This document shows, piece after piece, positions 15,496-24,303 of a stretch of DNA of 34,489 nucleotides. The stretch's first letter is position 1, and each line of letters opens with the position of its first letter. Location of the stretch: assembly GCA_964493995.1 (NCBI GenBank), contig CAZBQD010000019.1, positions 1 to 34,489 on the forward strand. Direction: 5' to 3'. Source of the DNA: GCA-002282575 sp964493995 (GTDB taxonomy: Bacteria; Pseudomonadota; Gammaproteobacteria; Thiomicrospirales; Thiomicrospiraceae). The translations under genes and the position numbers were made by a program. The notes beneath the pieces were generated by a model. It was not told the DNA's origin, did not search any database, and saw only the letters and a list, made by a program, of their open reading frames with translations.

Positions 15496-17304
15496 ATGTC
15501 TCAAGAGTTGGATTTAATTCGTAATTTTTCGATTATCGCACATATCGATCATGGTAAATCAACCCTGGCTGATCGTTTCATTCAATTTTGCGGAGGCCTA
15601 ACCGATCGTGAAATGTCGGCGCAGGTACTGGATTCGATGGACTTGGAGCGCGAACGGGGCATCACCATTAAAGCAGCCAGCGTGACCTTGCATTACAAGT
15701 CGGACGATGGAAAAACTTACGAATTAAATTTTATTGATACCCCAGGACACGTTGACTTTTCTTATGAAGTGTCACGTTCCTTAGCGGCTTGTGAAGGCGC
15801 ATTACTGGTGGTCGATGCGTCACAAGGGGTTGAAGCACAAACCGTCGCTAACTGTTACACCGCCATTGAACAAGATTTAGAAGTCTTGCCGGTGCTCAAT
15901 AAAATCGACTTGCCGGCGGCTGATCCCGAGCGTGTTATTGCTGAAATTGAAGAAATTATTGGTATTGACGCCACTGAAGCGGTTCATGCCAGTGCTAAAG
16001 CCGGTGTGGGCATTAAAGAAACGCTAGAAGAAATTATTGCCAAAATTCCAGCCCCTCAAGGCAATACTGATGGTCCTTTGAAGGCTTTGATTATTGACTC
16101 CTGGTACGATAATTATTTAGGGGTCGTTTCTTTGGTGCGTGTGATGGATGGTTCAATTCGCGCAAAAACCAAAATGAAAGTCATGTCAACGGGTGATGTG
16201 CATGAAGTTCATGAAGTGGGTGTCTTCACGCCAAAACGTACCAAACGGGATGCACTTTATACGGGTGAAGTGGGCTTTGTCATTGCCGGTTTGAAAGAGA
16301 TTGATGGTGCGCCAGTGGGTGATACCTTGACAGATGCCGCTAATCCGGCAGACTCACCCTTGCCGGGTTTCAAACCCGCTCAACCACGCGTATTCGCCGG
16401 CATTTTCCCAATCAGCTCTGAAGATTACGAAAACTTGCGCGAGTCTTTACGTAAGTTACGCTTAAATGACGCTTCTTTGTTTTTTGAACCAGAAACCTCA
16501 ACCGCTTTGGGATTCGGTTTCCGTTGTGGTTTCTTGGGCTTGTTGCACATGGAGATTATCCAAGAGCGATTAGAGCGTGAATTCAATTTAGACTTGATTA
16601 CCACCGCACCTACAGTGGTTTATGAAGTGCTGACCACACGCGATGAAGTCTTGTTAGTCGATAATCCCGCTAAATTACCCGAATTGGGTAGTATTAAAGA
16701 AATTCGCGAACCCATTATTCAAGCTAACTTACTGTTGCCACAGGATTATGTCGGTGCGGTGATGGGGCTGTGTATGGAAAAACGTGGCGTGCAAAAAAAT
16801 ATGGTCTATGCTGGTAATCAAGTTCAGTTGCAAATGGAATTGCCGCTGAATGAAGTGGTATTGGACTTTTTTGATCGTCTCAAATCCATTTCGCGTGGTT
16901 ATGCCTCAATGGATTATGAGTTCTTACGTTTCCAAGCAGACGATTTAGTGCGCATGGATATTATGGTGAATGGGGAAAGCGTCGATGCCTTATCGATGAT
17001 TGTTCACCGCAGTACGGCACAGTATCGAGGTCGTGATGTCATTGATCGCTTAAAAGAGTTGATTCCACGTCAAATGTTTGAAGTGCCGATTCAAGCGGCT
17101 ATTGGCGCTAAAGTTATTGCACGTACGAATATTAAAGCTATGCGTAAAGACGTGTTGGCTAAATGTTACGGTGGCGACGTTTCTCGTAAGAAAAAACTAC
17201 TAGAGAAACAGAAAGAAGGTAAGAAACGCATGAAAACCATTGGTAGCGTTGAAATTCCTCAAGAAGCCTTCTTGGCCATTTTACACGTCAATAAAGACAA
17301 TTAA
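15496..17304 (+). CDS. lepA: Elongation factor 4 (LepA), back-translocating GTPase
   Basis: A ribosome-associated GTPase. The ATG at 15496 gives 602 residues and the family start MSQELDLIRNFSIIAHIDHG; upstream in-frame ATGs lie within the degP terminator and are rejected. G-motifs: AHIDHGKST at 15-23, ERGIT in switch I, DTPGHVDF, and NKIDLP. The LepA-specific C-terminal domain is complete, ending near RMKTIGSVEIPQEAFLAIL. It heads the series lepA-lepB-rnc-era-recO, whose genes are separated by 0-23 bases and are almost certainly co-transcribed. The pairing of lepA with lepB is the classic bacterial arrangement. Confidence 0.98.
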   Translation: MSQELDLIRNFSIIAHIDHGKSTLADRFIQFCGGLTDREMSAQVLDSMDLERERGITIKAASVTLHYKSDDGKTYELNFIDTPGHVDFSYEVSRSLAACEGALLVVDASQGVEAQTVANCYTAIEQDLEVLPVLNKIDLPAADPERVIAEIEEIIGIDATEAVHASAKAGVGIKETLEEIIAKIPAPQGNTDGPLKALIIDSWYDNYLGVVSLVRVMDGSIRAKTKMKVMSTGDVHEVHEVGVFTPKRTKRDALYTGEVGFVIAGLKEIDGAPVGDTLTDAANPADSPLPGFKPAQPRVFAGIFPISSEDYENLRESLRKLRLNDASLFFEPETSTALGFGFRCGFLGLLHMEIIQERLEREFNLDLITTAPTVVYEVLTTRDEVLLVDNPAKLPELGSIKEIREPIIQANLLLPQDYVGAVMGLCMEKRGVQKNMVYAGNQVQLQMELPLNEVVLDFFDRLKSISRGYASMDYEFLRFQADDLVRMDIMVNGESVDALSMIVHRSTAQYRGRDVIDRLKELIPRQMFEVPIQAAIGAKVIARTNIKAMRKDVLAKCYGGDVSRKKKLLEKQKEGKKRMKTIGSVEIPQEAFLAILHVNKDN

Positions 17305-17319
17305 GGGATTGCTCAGTTC

Positions 17320-18078
17320 ATGCTATTCGAAGTTATTTTAACGCTGGCGGTGGTGATTGGTGGTCTGTTAGCGGCATTGGATAAATGGGTGCTCGAACCT
17401 AAACGTGCTGCTGACGCTCCTATGCCGGTGGTCATGGATTATGCGCGTTCACTGTTTCCGGTGCTGTTAATTGTGCTGGTGTTGCGTTCGTTTGTGGTTG
17501 AACCCTTTCGCATTCCTTCGGGCTCTATGTATCCGACCTTGCATATTGGTGATTTTATTCTCGTCAATAAAGCCAGTTACGGCATTAAGCTGCCAGTTGT
17601 TTACACCAAAGTGATTGAAACGGGTGAGCCAGAGCGGGGCGATGTGGTGGTTTTCCGCTATCCAGTCGAACCGGATAAAGACTACATTAAACGCGTCATT
17701 GGCTTACCGGGTGATCGTATCAGTTATATCAATAAGACGCTGATGATTAACGGTGAGTTGGTGAAACAACAAGCGGTTGGTCGTTATGAAACGGAAGGAT
17801 CGGGTGCAGTATTAAACGGCACCATGGAACTGACAGAAGCCTTATTAGGTGTCGATCATAACATTTTGATTGATAAAGACAGACCCGCGTCCGATGTCAT
17901 TGAAGCCGTGGTGCCAGAGGGACACTACTTTATGGTTGGCGACAACCGAGATCACAGTTACGATAGTCGTTACTGGGGATTTGTGCCTGAAGAAAACCTC
18001 AAGGGTAAGGCTTTCTTTATTTGGATGCATTTCGATGGTGGCGTGAACGGTGATCGCATTGGGAGATCCATTCACTGA
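17320..18078 (+). CDS. lepB: Signal peptidase I
   Basis: Cleaves signal peptides from exported preproteins at the periplasmic face of the inner membrane. It has 252 residues, shorter than E. coli (324) but normal for many gammaproteobacteria. Two N-terminal membrane segments lie at about 4-20 and 44-60, then the catalytic Ser69 in PSGSMYPTL, the general base Lys124 in YIKRVIGLPGD, and the family box GDNRDHSYDSRYWG. It starts 15 bases after lepA. Its TGA overlaps the ATG of rnc by one base (TGATG), so the two are translationally coupled. Confidence 0.97.
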   Translation: MLFEVILTLAVVIGGLLAALDKWVLEPKRAADAPMPVVMDYARSLFPVLLIVLVLRSFVVEPFRIPSGSMYPTLHIGDFILVNKASYGIKLPVVYTKVIETGEPERGDVVVFRYPVEPDKDYIKRVIGLPGDRISYINKTLMINGELVKQQAVGRYETEGSGAVLNGTMELTEALLGVDHNILIDKDRPASDVIEAVVPEGHYFMVGDNRDHSYDSRYWGFVPEENLKGKAFFIWMHFDGGVNGDRIGRSIH

Positions 18079-18761
18079 TGAAAGCGGATGAATTGCGTCA
18101 GCAACAAGAGTGCATGCAACGCATTGGTCATGCCTTTAACCATCCTACCTTGTTGTGGCAAGCCTTAACCCATCGCAGTTATGCCAGTAAGCATAATGAA
18201 CGTTTGGAATTTTTGGGCGACGGCATTCTTAATTTTCTAGCCGCAGAAGCCCTATATGCTCGTTTTCCTAAGCAGCCGGAAGGCGTGCTCACGCGCATGC
18301 GTGCCCGTTTGGTGCGGGAAGAAACCTTGGCTGAGTTTGCTACGGAATTGCGTTTAGGGGATTGCTTAAAACTGGGCTCGGGGGAGTTGAAAAGCGGTGG
18401 CTTTCGCCGTGCTTCCACCATTGCCGATGCCTTTGAAGCGGTCATAGCGGCCATTTACTTAGATGCCGGTATGGATGCCACGCGGGAATTTGTTCTGCGG
18501 TATTTGTTGCCCCGTTTTGATACCTTAGAAGAAGTAGCGACGGAAAAAGACCCGAAAACACGACTGCAAGAATGGTGTCAGGCGCGCAATAAACCCTTGC
18601 CTCAGTACGAGCTGTTGAAACAAGCGGGTGAAGCCCATGCTTTGGTTTTTACGGTGTCTTGCCAGGTCAGCGGATTTTCACCCACACAATCGACGGCAAA
18701 TAGTCGTCGTAAAGCAGAACAGGCGGCAGCATCCTTAATGCTCGCGGCTTGTGAGGAATAA
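18078..18761 (+). CDS. rnc: Ribonuclease III
   Basis: Double-strand-specific RNase that processes rRNA precursors and regulatory RNAs. It has 227 residues (E. coli 226). The RNase III signature ERLEFLGDG begins at Glu41 with Glu44 and Asp48; the usual Ser after GD is Gly here. The second metal-binding pair Asp117 and Glu120 is in ADAFEAVIAAIYLD. A double-stranded-RNA-binding domain occupies about residues 155-225 (DPKTRLQEW, then SRRKAEQAAASLML). It overlaps lepB by one base and is followed by era after three bases, the usual rnc-era pairing. Confidence 0.97.
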   Translation: MKADELRQQQECMQRIGHAFNHPTLLWQALTHRSYASKHNERLEFLGDGILNFLAAEALYARFPKQPEGVLTRMRARLVREETLAEFATELRLGDCLKLGSGELKSGGFRRASTIADAFEAVIAAIYLDAGMDATREFVLRYLLPRFDTLEEVATEKDPKTRLQEWCQARNKPLPQYELLKQAGEAHALVFTVSCQVSGFSPTQSTANSRRKAEQAAASLMLAACEE

Positions 18762-18764
18762 CTC

Positions 18765-19658
18765 ATGACGGATTCAGTGTTTCGCTGTGGCACCATTGCC
18801 ATTGTTGGACGACCCAATGTTGGCAAATCAACCTTAATGAATGGCTTGATTGGACAAAAAATCAGCATTACATCGCCTAAACCGCAAACGACGCGTCATC
18901 GTATTCATGGTATTTTGACTTTGGATGAAGCGCAGCTGGTATTTGTCGATACGCCCGGTATTCATCTCAATGGCGGTAAGGCACTAAATCGTGTGATGAA
19001 TCGGACGGCCTCGAGCGCCTTGGAAGGTGTTGATGTGGTGATGATGTTGGTTGAAGCAGGGCGTTTTACTGATGAGGATGCACGTGTTGCTCAACTGATT
19101 GCTCATGTTAAAGTACCTGTGGTACTGGTCATTAATAAAGTGGATAAAATCCAACCTCGGGAAAAACTTCTGCCGTATTTAGAAGAACTGGGACAAAAGG
19201 TAGCTTTCACGGAGAGTCTGCCCATCTCTGCCTACGATAAAAAGCACACGCAATTAGTCATCAACACCCTCATTAAGCATCTGCCGGAAGGCGAGCCTAT
19301 GTTTGATGAAGATATGGTTACTGACGCTTCTTCACGCTTTTTAGCTGCTGAAATGGTGCGTGAAAAACTCATGCGTCATTTAGAAAAAGAAATTCCTTAT
19401 GGTTTAACCGTTGAAATCGAGAAGTATGAAGTCACACCGGAACGGGTTATCATCGATGCCTTGATTTTGGTGGAGCGCGAAGGTCAAAAACGTATTGTCA
19501 TTGGTGAAGGTGGCGGTATGTTGAAACAAGTCGGTAGTGAAGCTCGCCAAGATTTAATGCGGATGCTGGACAGCCGAGTGCACTTACAACTATGGGTTAA
19601 GGTGAAAGATAACTGGTCGGATGACGAGCGTGCATTAGCCAGTTTGGGCTATCAATAA
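18765..19658 (+). CDS. era: GTPase Era
   Basis: Essential GTPase that binds the 3' end of 16S rRNA and helps 30S assembly. It has 297 residues (E. coli 301). The P-loop GRPNVGKS is at 15-22, followed by switch DTPGIHL and NKVD. The C-terminal KH domain carries IGEGGGMLKQVGSEAR, in which the K of the usual IGKGG is Glu. It starts three bases after rnc and is followed by recO after 23 bases. Nothing else is unusual. Confidence 0.98.
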   Translation: MTDSVFRCGTIAIVGRPNVGKSTLMNGLIGQKISITSPKPQTTRHRIHGILTLDEAQLVFVDTPGIHLNGGKALNRVMNRTASSALEGVDVVMMLVEAGRFTDEDARVAQLIAHVKVPVVLVINKVDKIQPREKLLPYLEELGQKVAFTESLPISAYDKKHTQLVINTLIKHLPEGEPMFDEDMVTDASSRFLAAEMVREKLMRHLEKEIPYGLTVEIEKYEVTPERVIIDALILVEREGQKRIVIGEGGGMLKQVGSEARQDLMRMLDSRVHLQLWVKVKDNWSDDERALASLGYQ

Positions 19659-19681
19659 TTCTTGAAACGGCTGTTAATGCC

Positions 19682-20356
19682 ATGTTATTACAAGATAAAG
19701 CCTATGTGTTGTTTGCGCGTGCTCAGGGTGAAACCAGCTTGTGGTTGAGTTTGCTCACCGAATATCATGGCCGTTTGCAACTGACCTTTAAGGGCGGTCA
19801 AAAAAAAAGCGCTTCTTTACCGCCTTTTACGTCATTAGAGCTTGCCTGGCGACAGGGTCGAGAATCGGGTGGTTGGCTAAGTCAGTGTGAAGCGGTGAGC
19901 TTTCAACCGCCCTTGCAGGGTATGGCGAATTGGAGTGGTCTTTATGCCAATGAGTTATTGCATCGCAGTTTATTGGCTGAACAACCCATGCCGCTTTTAT
20001 TTCACGCATACGAACAACTGGTCGTGTTGTTAAGAGCATCCGGTAGCGAGCGCGCCCAAATGGCGTGGGCATTAAGACGCTTTGAGTGGGTATTCATTGC
20101 CGAAATGGGTTATGGTTTGCCCGAACTAACACACGATGGCGCTCCCTTAACGGCAGAGGTTTACTACCAATGGCATGCCGACGGATGGCAGCCCAGTGAA
20201 ACAGGTATATTGGGTGAAGAATTAGTGGCGCTGATTGGCCAAGCGACGCAAGGTAAAACTAGCCGAGCCTTGCGTGAGTTATTACAATGGCGCTTGCTAC
20301 AAGCCGTTCCCAGTCAAGCCTTGTCGATGCGACAATGGTGGGAACAGTTGGCCTAA
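19682..20356 (+). CDS. recO: DNA repair protein RecO
   Basis: A recombination mediator that works with RecR to load RecA on SSB-coated single-stranded DNA. It has 224 residues, in the gammaproteobacterial size range (E. coli 242). The N-terminal OB-fold region (DKAYVLFARAQGETSLWLSLLTEYHG, then KGGQKK) and the central helical region (LYANELLHRSLL, FEWVFIAEMGYG) follow the family. As in E. coli there is no cysteine zinc site. Position after era and before pdxJ is the standard order. A structured repeat begins within eight bases of the stop codon and may end the lepA operon. Confidence 0.94.
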   Translation: MLLQDKAYVLFARAQGETSLWLSLLTEYHGRLQLTFKGGQKKSASLPPFTSLELAWRQGRESGGWLSQCEAVSFQPPLQGMANWSGLYANELLHRSLLAEQPMPLLFHAYEQLVVLLRASGSERAQMAWALRRFEWVFIAEMGYGLPELTHDGAPLTAEVYYQWHADGWQPSETGILGEELVALIGQATQGKTSRALRELLQWRLLQAVPSQALSMRQWWEQLA

Positions 20357-20363
20357 GCGAAGT

Positions 20364-20502
20364 TCTAAAAACCTCACTTCGTGGAATTTTTAGAACTCCC
20401 AATTTTATTTAATCTCTGTTGGAAGGGTCTAAATCAATAAGCTACATGCAATAATTGAGCATCCCTTCCCCCAGTCCTCCATCCCGAAGGATTTTTAGAG
20501 GT
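20364..20502 (-). repeat. Structured interspersed repeat, copy B (inverted relative to copy A)
   Basis: Its reverse complement aligns with 3231-3368 at about 80 percent of positions with one single-base gap (hand count). The end hairpin with arms starting CTAAAAA and ending TTTTTAG, and the internal CTGGGGGAAGGG stem, are kept. In the partner strand of that stem CCACCAG becomes CAACAG-type, so the stem has two mismatches instead of one. The copy fills most of the recO-pdxJ gap, and the pdxJ -10 box lies about ten bases beyond its end. Confidence 0.75.
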
Positions 20503-20503
20503 C

Positions 20504-20522
20504 ACTCTAGGTATAATAGAGT
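20504..20522 (+). promoter_or_regulatory. pdxJ -10 region within a dyad
   Basis: A perfect TATAAT (20512-20517) lies inside the inverted repeat ACTCTA (20504-20509) / TAGAGT (20517-20522). No good -35 box is seen 16-18 bases upstream, where the repeat ends, so transcription may depend on an activator or start weakly. Downstream are two direct ACTCATTT copies (20527-20534, 20537-20544) and the ribosome site AAGAGG (20547-20552), eight bases before the pdxJ ATG. Confidence 0.5.
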
Positions 20523-20560
20523 GTTAACTCATTTCGACTCATTTTTAAGAGGTTTTTAAT

Positions 20561-21283
20561 ATGATTGCACTCGGTATTAATATTGACCATGTGGCTACCC
20601 TACGTCAGGCTCGTGGCACACGTTATCCCGACCCCGTTCATGCAGGTTTGTTAGCTGAGCAGCATGGTGCGGATAGTCTCACCTTGCACATTCGCGAAGA
20701 TCGCCGTCACATCCAAGAGCGAGATTTGGCGTTACTCATGCCGACGCATCAAACGAAAATCAATTTAGAAATGGCGGTGACAGAAGAGATGATTGCCATG
20801 GCCTTGAAATACCTGCCGCAAGATGTCTGTTTAGTGCCCGAAAAACGCGAAGAACTGACCACGGAAGGGGGGCTGGATGTGGTCGGACAATTTGAACGAG
20901 TCGCCGATGCCTGTCGTCGTTTGGGCGATGCGGGTATTCGTGTTTCGTTGTTTATCGAAGCCGATGAGGCACAAATTCGCGCTTCTCAAGCTGCGGGTGC
21001 GCCTGTCGTCGAGTTGCACACAGGGCATTATGCCGAATTAACCGGTGAGGCGCAGGGCGCTGAGTTTGCAAAAATTCGTGCCGGTGCCACACTGGCCGCC
21101 AGTATTGGCTTGGCGGTGAACGGTGGTCATGGTTTGCATTATCATAATGTGCAAGCTATTGCCGCCATTCGGGAAATGGAAGAGTTGAATATTGGTCATG
21201 CCATTATCAGTGAGGCAGTGTTCAAAGGCTTGCCTGTTGCCGTGCGCGAAATGAAAGCGCTGATGTTGGCGGCAAGAGGCTAA
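20561..21283 (+). CDS. pdxJ: Pyridoxine 5'-phosphate synthase
   Basis: Condenses 1-deoxyxylulose 5-phosphate with 3-amino-2-oxopropyl phosphate to give pyridoxine 5'-phosphate in the DXP-dependent vitamin B6 route. It has 240 residues with the family landmarks GINIDHVATLRQARG at the N-terminus, HIREDRRHI, EMAVTEEM, CLVPEKREELTTEGGLD, ELHTGHYA, and VNGGHGLHYHNV near the C-terminus. It begins a new unit pdxJ-acpS-CobS-like after the repeat and promoter described separately. The ribosome site AAGAGG supports the chosen start. Confidence 0.97.
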   Translation: MIALGINIDHVATLRQARGTRYPDPVHAGLLAEQHGADSLTLHIREDRRHIQERDLALLMPTHQTKINLEMAVTEEMIAMALKYLPQDVCLVPEKREELTTEGGLDVVGQFERVADACRRLGDAGIRVSLFIEADEAQIRASQAAGAPVVELHTGHYAELTGEAQGAEFAKIRAGATLAASIGLAVNGGHGLHYHNVQAIAAIREMEELNIGHAIISEAVFKGLPVAVREMKALMLAARG

Positions 21284-21287
21284 CTGC

Positions 21288-21671
21288 GTGGCTGTGTTGG
21301 GCATTGGTGTCGATTTGCTGTGTGTGTCCAGAATGGAAGCCACTTGGCAGCGACATGGCAAACGACTAGCAGAACGCATTTTACACGCTGATGAATTAGC
21401 CCAATTACCTGAAGATGCTAAGGTGGGACGTTGGTTGGCTAAGCGTTGGGCAGTTAAAGAGGCGGCGGCTAAAGCCTTGGGTACGGGTTTTCAGCAATCG
21501 GTGCGTTTTTCTGACTTTTGCTACCAACACGATGCTCTGGGTAAGCCTTTGTTAAGTCTATCGGGGCAAGCAGCGTTGATTGCACAACAAACGCAACGTC
21601 ACATTTGGCATGTCAGTATCAGCGATGAAAAGGATCAGGTCGTTGCAATGGTTATTGCTGAAAGTGCTTGA
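21288..21671 (+). CDS. acpS: Holo-[acyl-carrier-protein] synthase
   Basis: Transfers 4'-phosphopantetheine from coenzyme A to acyl carrier protein. It has 127 residues (E. coli 126). The magnesium-binding Asp9 lies in GIGVDLL and the second signature WAVKEAAAKALGTG is present. The start is GTG at 21288, only four bases after the pdxJ stop; no in-frame ATG nearby gives the family N-terminus AVLGIGVD, so GTG is the probable start. The pdxJ-acpS pair is conserved in gammaproteobacteria. Confidence 0.96.
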   Translation: MAVLGIGVDLLCVSRMEATWQRHGKRLAERILHADELAQLPEDAKVGRWLAKRWAVKEAAAKALGTGFQQSVRFSDFCYQHDALGKPLLSLSGQAALIAQQTQRHIWHVSISDEKDQVVAMVIAESA

Positions 21672-21706
21672 AACGGCACGAGCAAATTCAAAAGGAAAGA
21701 TAAGTA

Positions 21707-22468
21707 ATGAGTGATGTGTCAGAAAAACACCCCAGTCACCCCATGCGTTTAGCCATGCATCATGTGTGGCAGTGGCGATTAGCTCCTGCGACTGAATTGA
21801 CCGCCCATGGGGTGGGGCGTTCTATGGCATGGATACCCCTGTCTGCTTTATTGCTGGGGTTATTGTTGGCGACGGTTGCTTGGCTATTTAGTGGTTTTCA
21901 GGCGGAAATCAGTGCCGCGTTGGTGCTGATTGTGTGGGCTAAACTCAGTGGTGCCAGCACCTTAGACAGTTTGGCTCAAATTGCCGATGCGGCATTCAGT
22001 AAAGAGCCAACAGCCTTACAGCAGCTCAAGTCAAATAACCGTCTGCCTTTAGGTAGTATGGGTATTATCGTGTTGGTGCTGACCTTGATTTTGAAGTGGT
22101 CATTATTAGTAACGCTCATTCGTGCCGAGTGGTGGACGGTGATTGTGCTGATGCCGATGGTCGGTTGGGTATTTGCGCAAATGGTCATGACCGGTTCTCG
22201 TTGGGTTAATTCCCACGACAGTTTACCCAATGGCTGGCGTGAAAAAGTGGAATTAAGCTGGTTATGGCCGCAATGGTTATTGTTATTGATGGCGTTGGCC
22301 TTAGCCTCTGGTTGGACGCTCACCTTGCTGATTTTGACCACCTGGATGTTCATTGTTTGGTGGCGCAAAAAAATTGGTGGTGTCAGTTATGTGATTTCAC
22401 TGGCATGGGTAGAACTGAGCGAGTTGCTCTGGCTCATTGGTTTAGTGTGGTTATTGTTGCCCAGTTAA
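21707..22468 (+). CDS. Degenerate CobS-like membrane protein
   Basis: A 253-residue polytopic membrane protein. Its segments run in CobS (cobalamin 5'-phosphate synthase) order: IPLSALLLGLLLATVAWL at 43-60; LSGASTLDSLAQIADA at 80-95, where CobS has a GG-LHLDGLAD-x-DA motif; LKSNNRLPLGSMGIIVLVLTLILKW for the usual KDSRIG-x-GA region; and RRKxGG-like KKIGGVSYVISLAWVELSEL near the C-terminus. Asp87 and Asp94 remain. The motif His, Gly and middle Asp are replaced (Thr, Ser, Gln91), and the C-terminal TGD is lost. It is probably no longer a normal cobalamin synthase. No other cobalamin gene is near. It follows acpS by 35 bases and overlaps the convergent DUF255 gene by four. Confidence 0.6.
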   Translation: MSDVSEKHPSHPMRLAMHHVWQWRLAPATELTAHGVGRSMAWIPLSALLLGLLLATVAWLFSGFQAEISAALVLIVWAKLSGASTLDSLAQIADAAFSKEPTALQQLKSNNRLPLGSMGIIVLVLTLILKWSLLVTLIRAEWWTVIVLMPMVGWVFAQMVMTGSRWVNSHDSLPNGWREKVELSWLWPQWLLLLMALALASGWTLTLLILTTWMFIVWWRKKIGGVSYVISLAWVELSELLWLIGLVWLLLPS

Positions 22469-24228
22469 TCCAATTTTAAGTGTGTTTGCCAGCGCCAATA
22501 AACCGACCATAGGCTAGCATAGTCTAAAGGCGATTGCTGCATCAGGGGTAAGGCTTGTTTCAGTAGTTGTTTCGCTTGTTTAACCAGCTGGGGCTGTCTG
22601 GATTGTAGGCAAGCCTCTAGCCAAACACTGGTTGGCGAAATAAGAGCAGTATCGGCAAAAGCAGTTTGTCTGGGTAATGAAAAGTCAGCAACGGCAGCTT
22701 GGGCAATAAAACCAGCATCGGTGACAAATAAGGTTTTACTGCGTTGCAATAACTTAATAGCTAATTCACTGGCATCAGCATTACCAGTGACAATGGCATA
22801 ATCAAGAAGCCCTTTAGCGGCAAAGGCATAGCCTTCTAAATCGGCTTCGGCCAGCTTTTTATTGCCATAGCTGCCTTGAGATAGTTTCCCATCTTGCCAA
22901 GATTGTTGTATGAAGTTGACCAGTTTCGTTGTGATGAGGTTAAGCTGGGGTTGACTGTTGAGCTGCTGAGATAGCAGTGATAACATCAAACCGTTATAAC
23001 TGACTAGCAGTTTTTTATCGGTAGCGATGCTGACGGCTTTGCGCGCTTGCTGTAAGCGCTGATAAACAACCTGTCGCGGCTTATCCGGTCTCGCATGCTC
23101 ACCCCAAATGGGCAGATAGCCAGCATCAAAACTGGGAGGGTAAGCCAGTTGCCAGTCTTCATTGACCAAAGCCAGCTGGGTTGGCGATAACAGTTGGCGC
23201 AGTTGTGCTAGCGTCCATAAATAATGTCCGCCTTCATGTCCCAGATGATCCAGCGCTGAAAGGCTGGTAAAAAATGCGCCCTGTTGAGCATCATAAAGGT
23301 AGGTCAGCATAAAATTGAGCGTCTTTTCAGCAATCATGCCCCATTCACTGGATTCTTCTTTTTGTGCCAGTTGACTGTAAAATTGCCATAGCTGAGCATT
23401 ATCAACGAGCATTTTTTCAAAGTGCGGCATGCGCCATTCACTGTCCACGGTATAACGAAAAAAACCGCCATTGGCAGCATCGTATAAACCATTATTGACC
23501 ATTTGCGTTAAGGTATGATTCAGCCATGAACTCAGTTCGGGGGCGGGTTTATGACGCAGATAGTGGGCGATGGCTAGTAATTGAGGTGTTTGTGGGAATT
23601 TACGAGTGCCAACAAAACCACCATTCAATGGGTCAAGCTGCGACATGGCAGCCTGAGCAAAACCTTGTGGAGTGGGGTGGTTGATGAGTCTATTTTGGCT
23701 GAATGGAGTCGGCGAAACCCGCTTGGTTGTCGATTCAGTTAATTGAGTTTGTTGATTGGCTTTCAGTCGAGCGGTTAGTGATGAGGCATCTAAATAAACA
23801 TGCGCATCAAAAGGACGTGCATCGGCAGTGAGGTAAATATTCAGCGGCCAGCCTGCAACGCCAATATGAAATTTAGCGTAATTCAGCATGGCTTGATCTA
23901 ATCCGGGCTCTAATTCACGGTCAATTTTAATGGGAATGTAAAATGTGTTAAGTAGCTCGGCTACGGCATCGTTTTGGTAGCTTTCTTGTTGCATAACATG
24001 ACACCAATGACAGGCAAAATAGCCGATTGACAAGAGTATGGGCTTTTGTTGCTGTTTGGCTAAGGCTAACGAGGCGGGACTCCAAGTTTGCCAGCGCACC
24101 TTGTCTTGAGCATGTTGTTGTAAATAGGGTGAGGGTGCTTGCGCCATTTGATTGACCAACTGTGATGTTGACGAAGCCTGTGCCATGCTCGACAGGCTTG
24201 CCAATAGTAGCGCGACTCGAAGTTTCAT
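22465..24228 (-). CDS. Secreted DUF255/thioredoxin-domain protein (YyaL/SPATA20-like)
   Basis: A 587-residue protein with a signal peptide (residues 1-19, ending MAQAS). A DUF255 thioredoxin-like domain occupies about residues 25-165: SPYLQQHA near 33, the redox motif C73-H-W-C76, and GVAGWPLNIYLT. The remaining roughly 400 residues form an alpha-helical region of the six-hairpin glycosidase-like type (GGFVGTRKFPQTP, NGGFFRYTVDSEWRMPHFEKML, VSYNGLMLSLL). Family members are usually cytoplasmic and about 650-700 residues, so this periplasmic, shorter version is slightly unusual. Function of the family is not established. It ends in a four-base overlap with the convergent CobS-like gene. Confidence 0.85.
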   Translation of the reverse strand: MKLRVALLLASLSSMAQASSTSQLVNQMAQAPSPYLQQHAQDKVRWQTWSPASLALAKQQQKPILLSIGYFACHWCHVMQQESYQNDAVAELLNTFYIPIKIDRELEPGLDQAMLNYAKFHIGVAGWPLNIYLTADARPFDAHVYLDASSLTARLKANQQTQLTESTTKRVSPTPFSQNRLINHPTPQGFAQAAMSQLDPLNGGFVGTRKFPQTPQLLAIAHYLRHKPAPELSSWLNHTLTQMVNNGLYDAANGGFFRYTVDSEWRMPHFEKMLVDNAQLWQFYSQLAQKEESSEWGMIAEKTLNFMLTYLYDAQQGAFFTSLSALDHLGHEGGHYLWTLAQLRQLLSPTQLALVNEDWQLAYPPSFDAGYLPIWGEHARPDKPRQVVYQRLQQARKAVSIATDKKLLVSYNGLMLSLLSQQLNSQPQLNLITTKLVNFIQQSWQDGKLSQGSYGNKKLAEADLEGYAFAAKGLLDYAIVTGNADASELAIKLLQRSKTLFVTDAGFIAQAAVADFSLPRQTAFADTALISPTSVWLEACLQSRQPQLVKQAKQLLKQALPLMQQSPLDYASLWSVYWRWQTHLKLD

Positions 24229-24303
24229 GAAGCCTAATCCCCGTGACGGATGACAAGGGGGTTATGTTACTATGAATTAGTCGTTCATATTGGAGAACCT
24301 GCG

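Noticed and set aside
24250..24303. Longer start for the SNase-like protein
   Set aside because: The extra residues precede a perfect signal peptide start at 24304, which has its own GGAG ribosome site.
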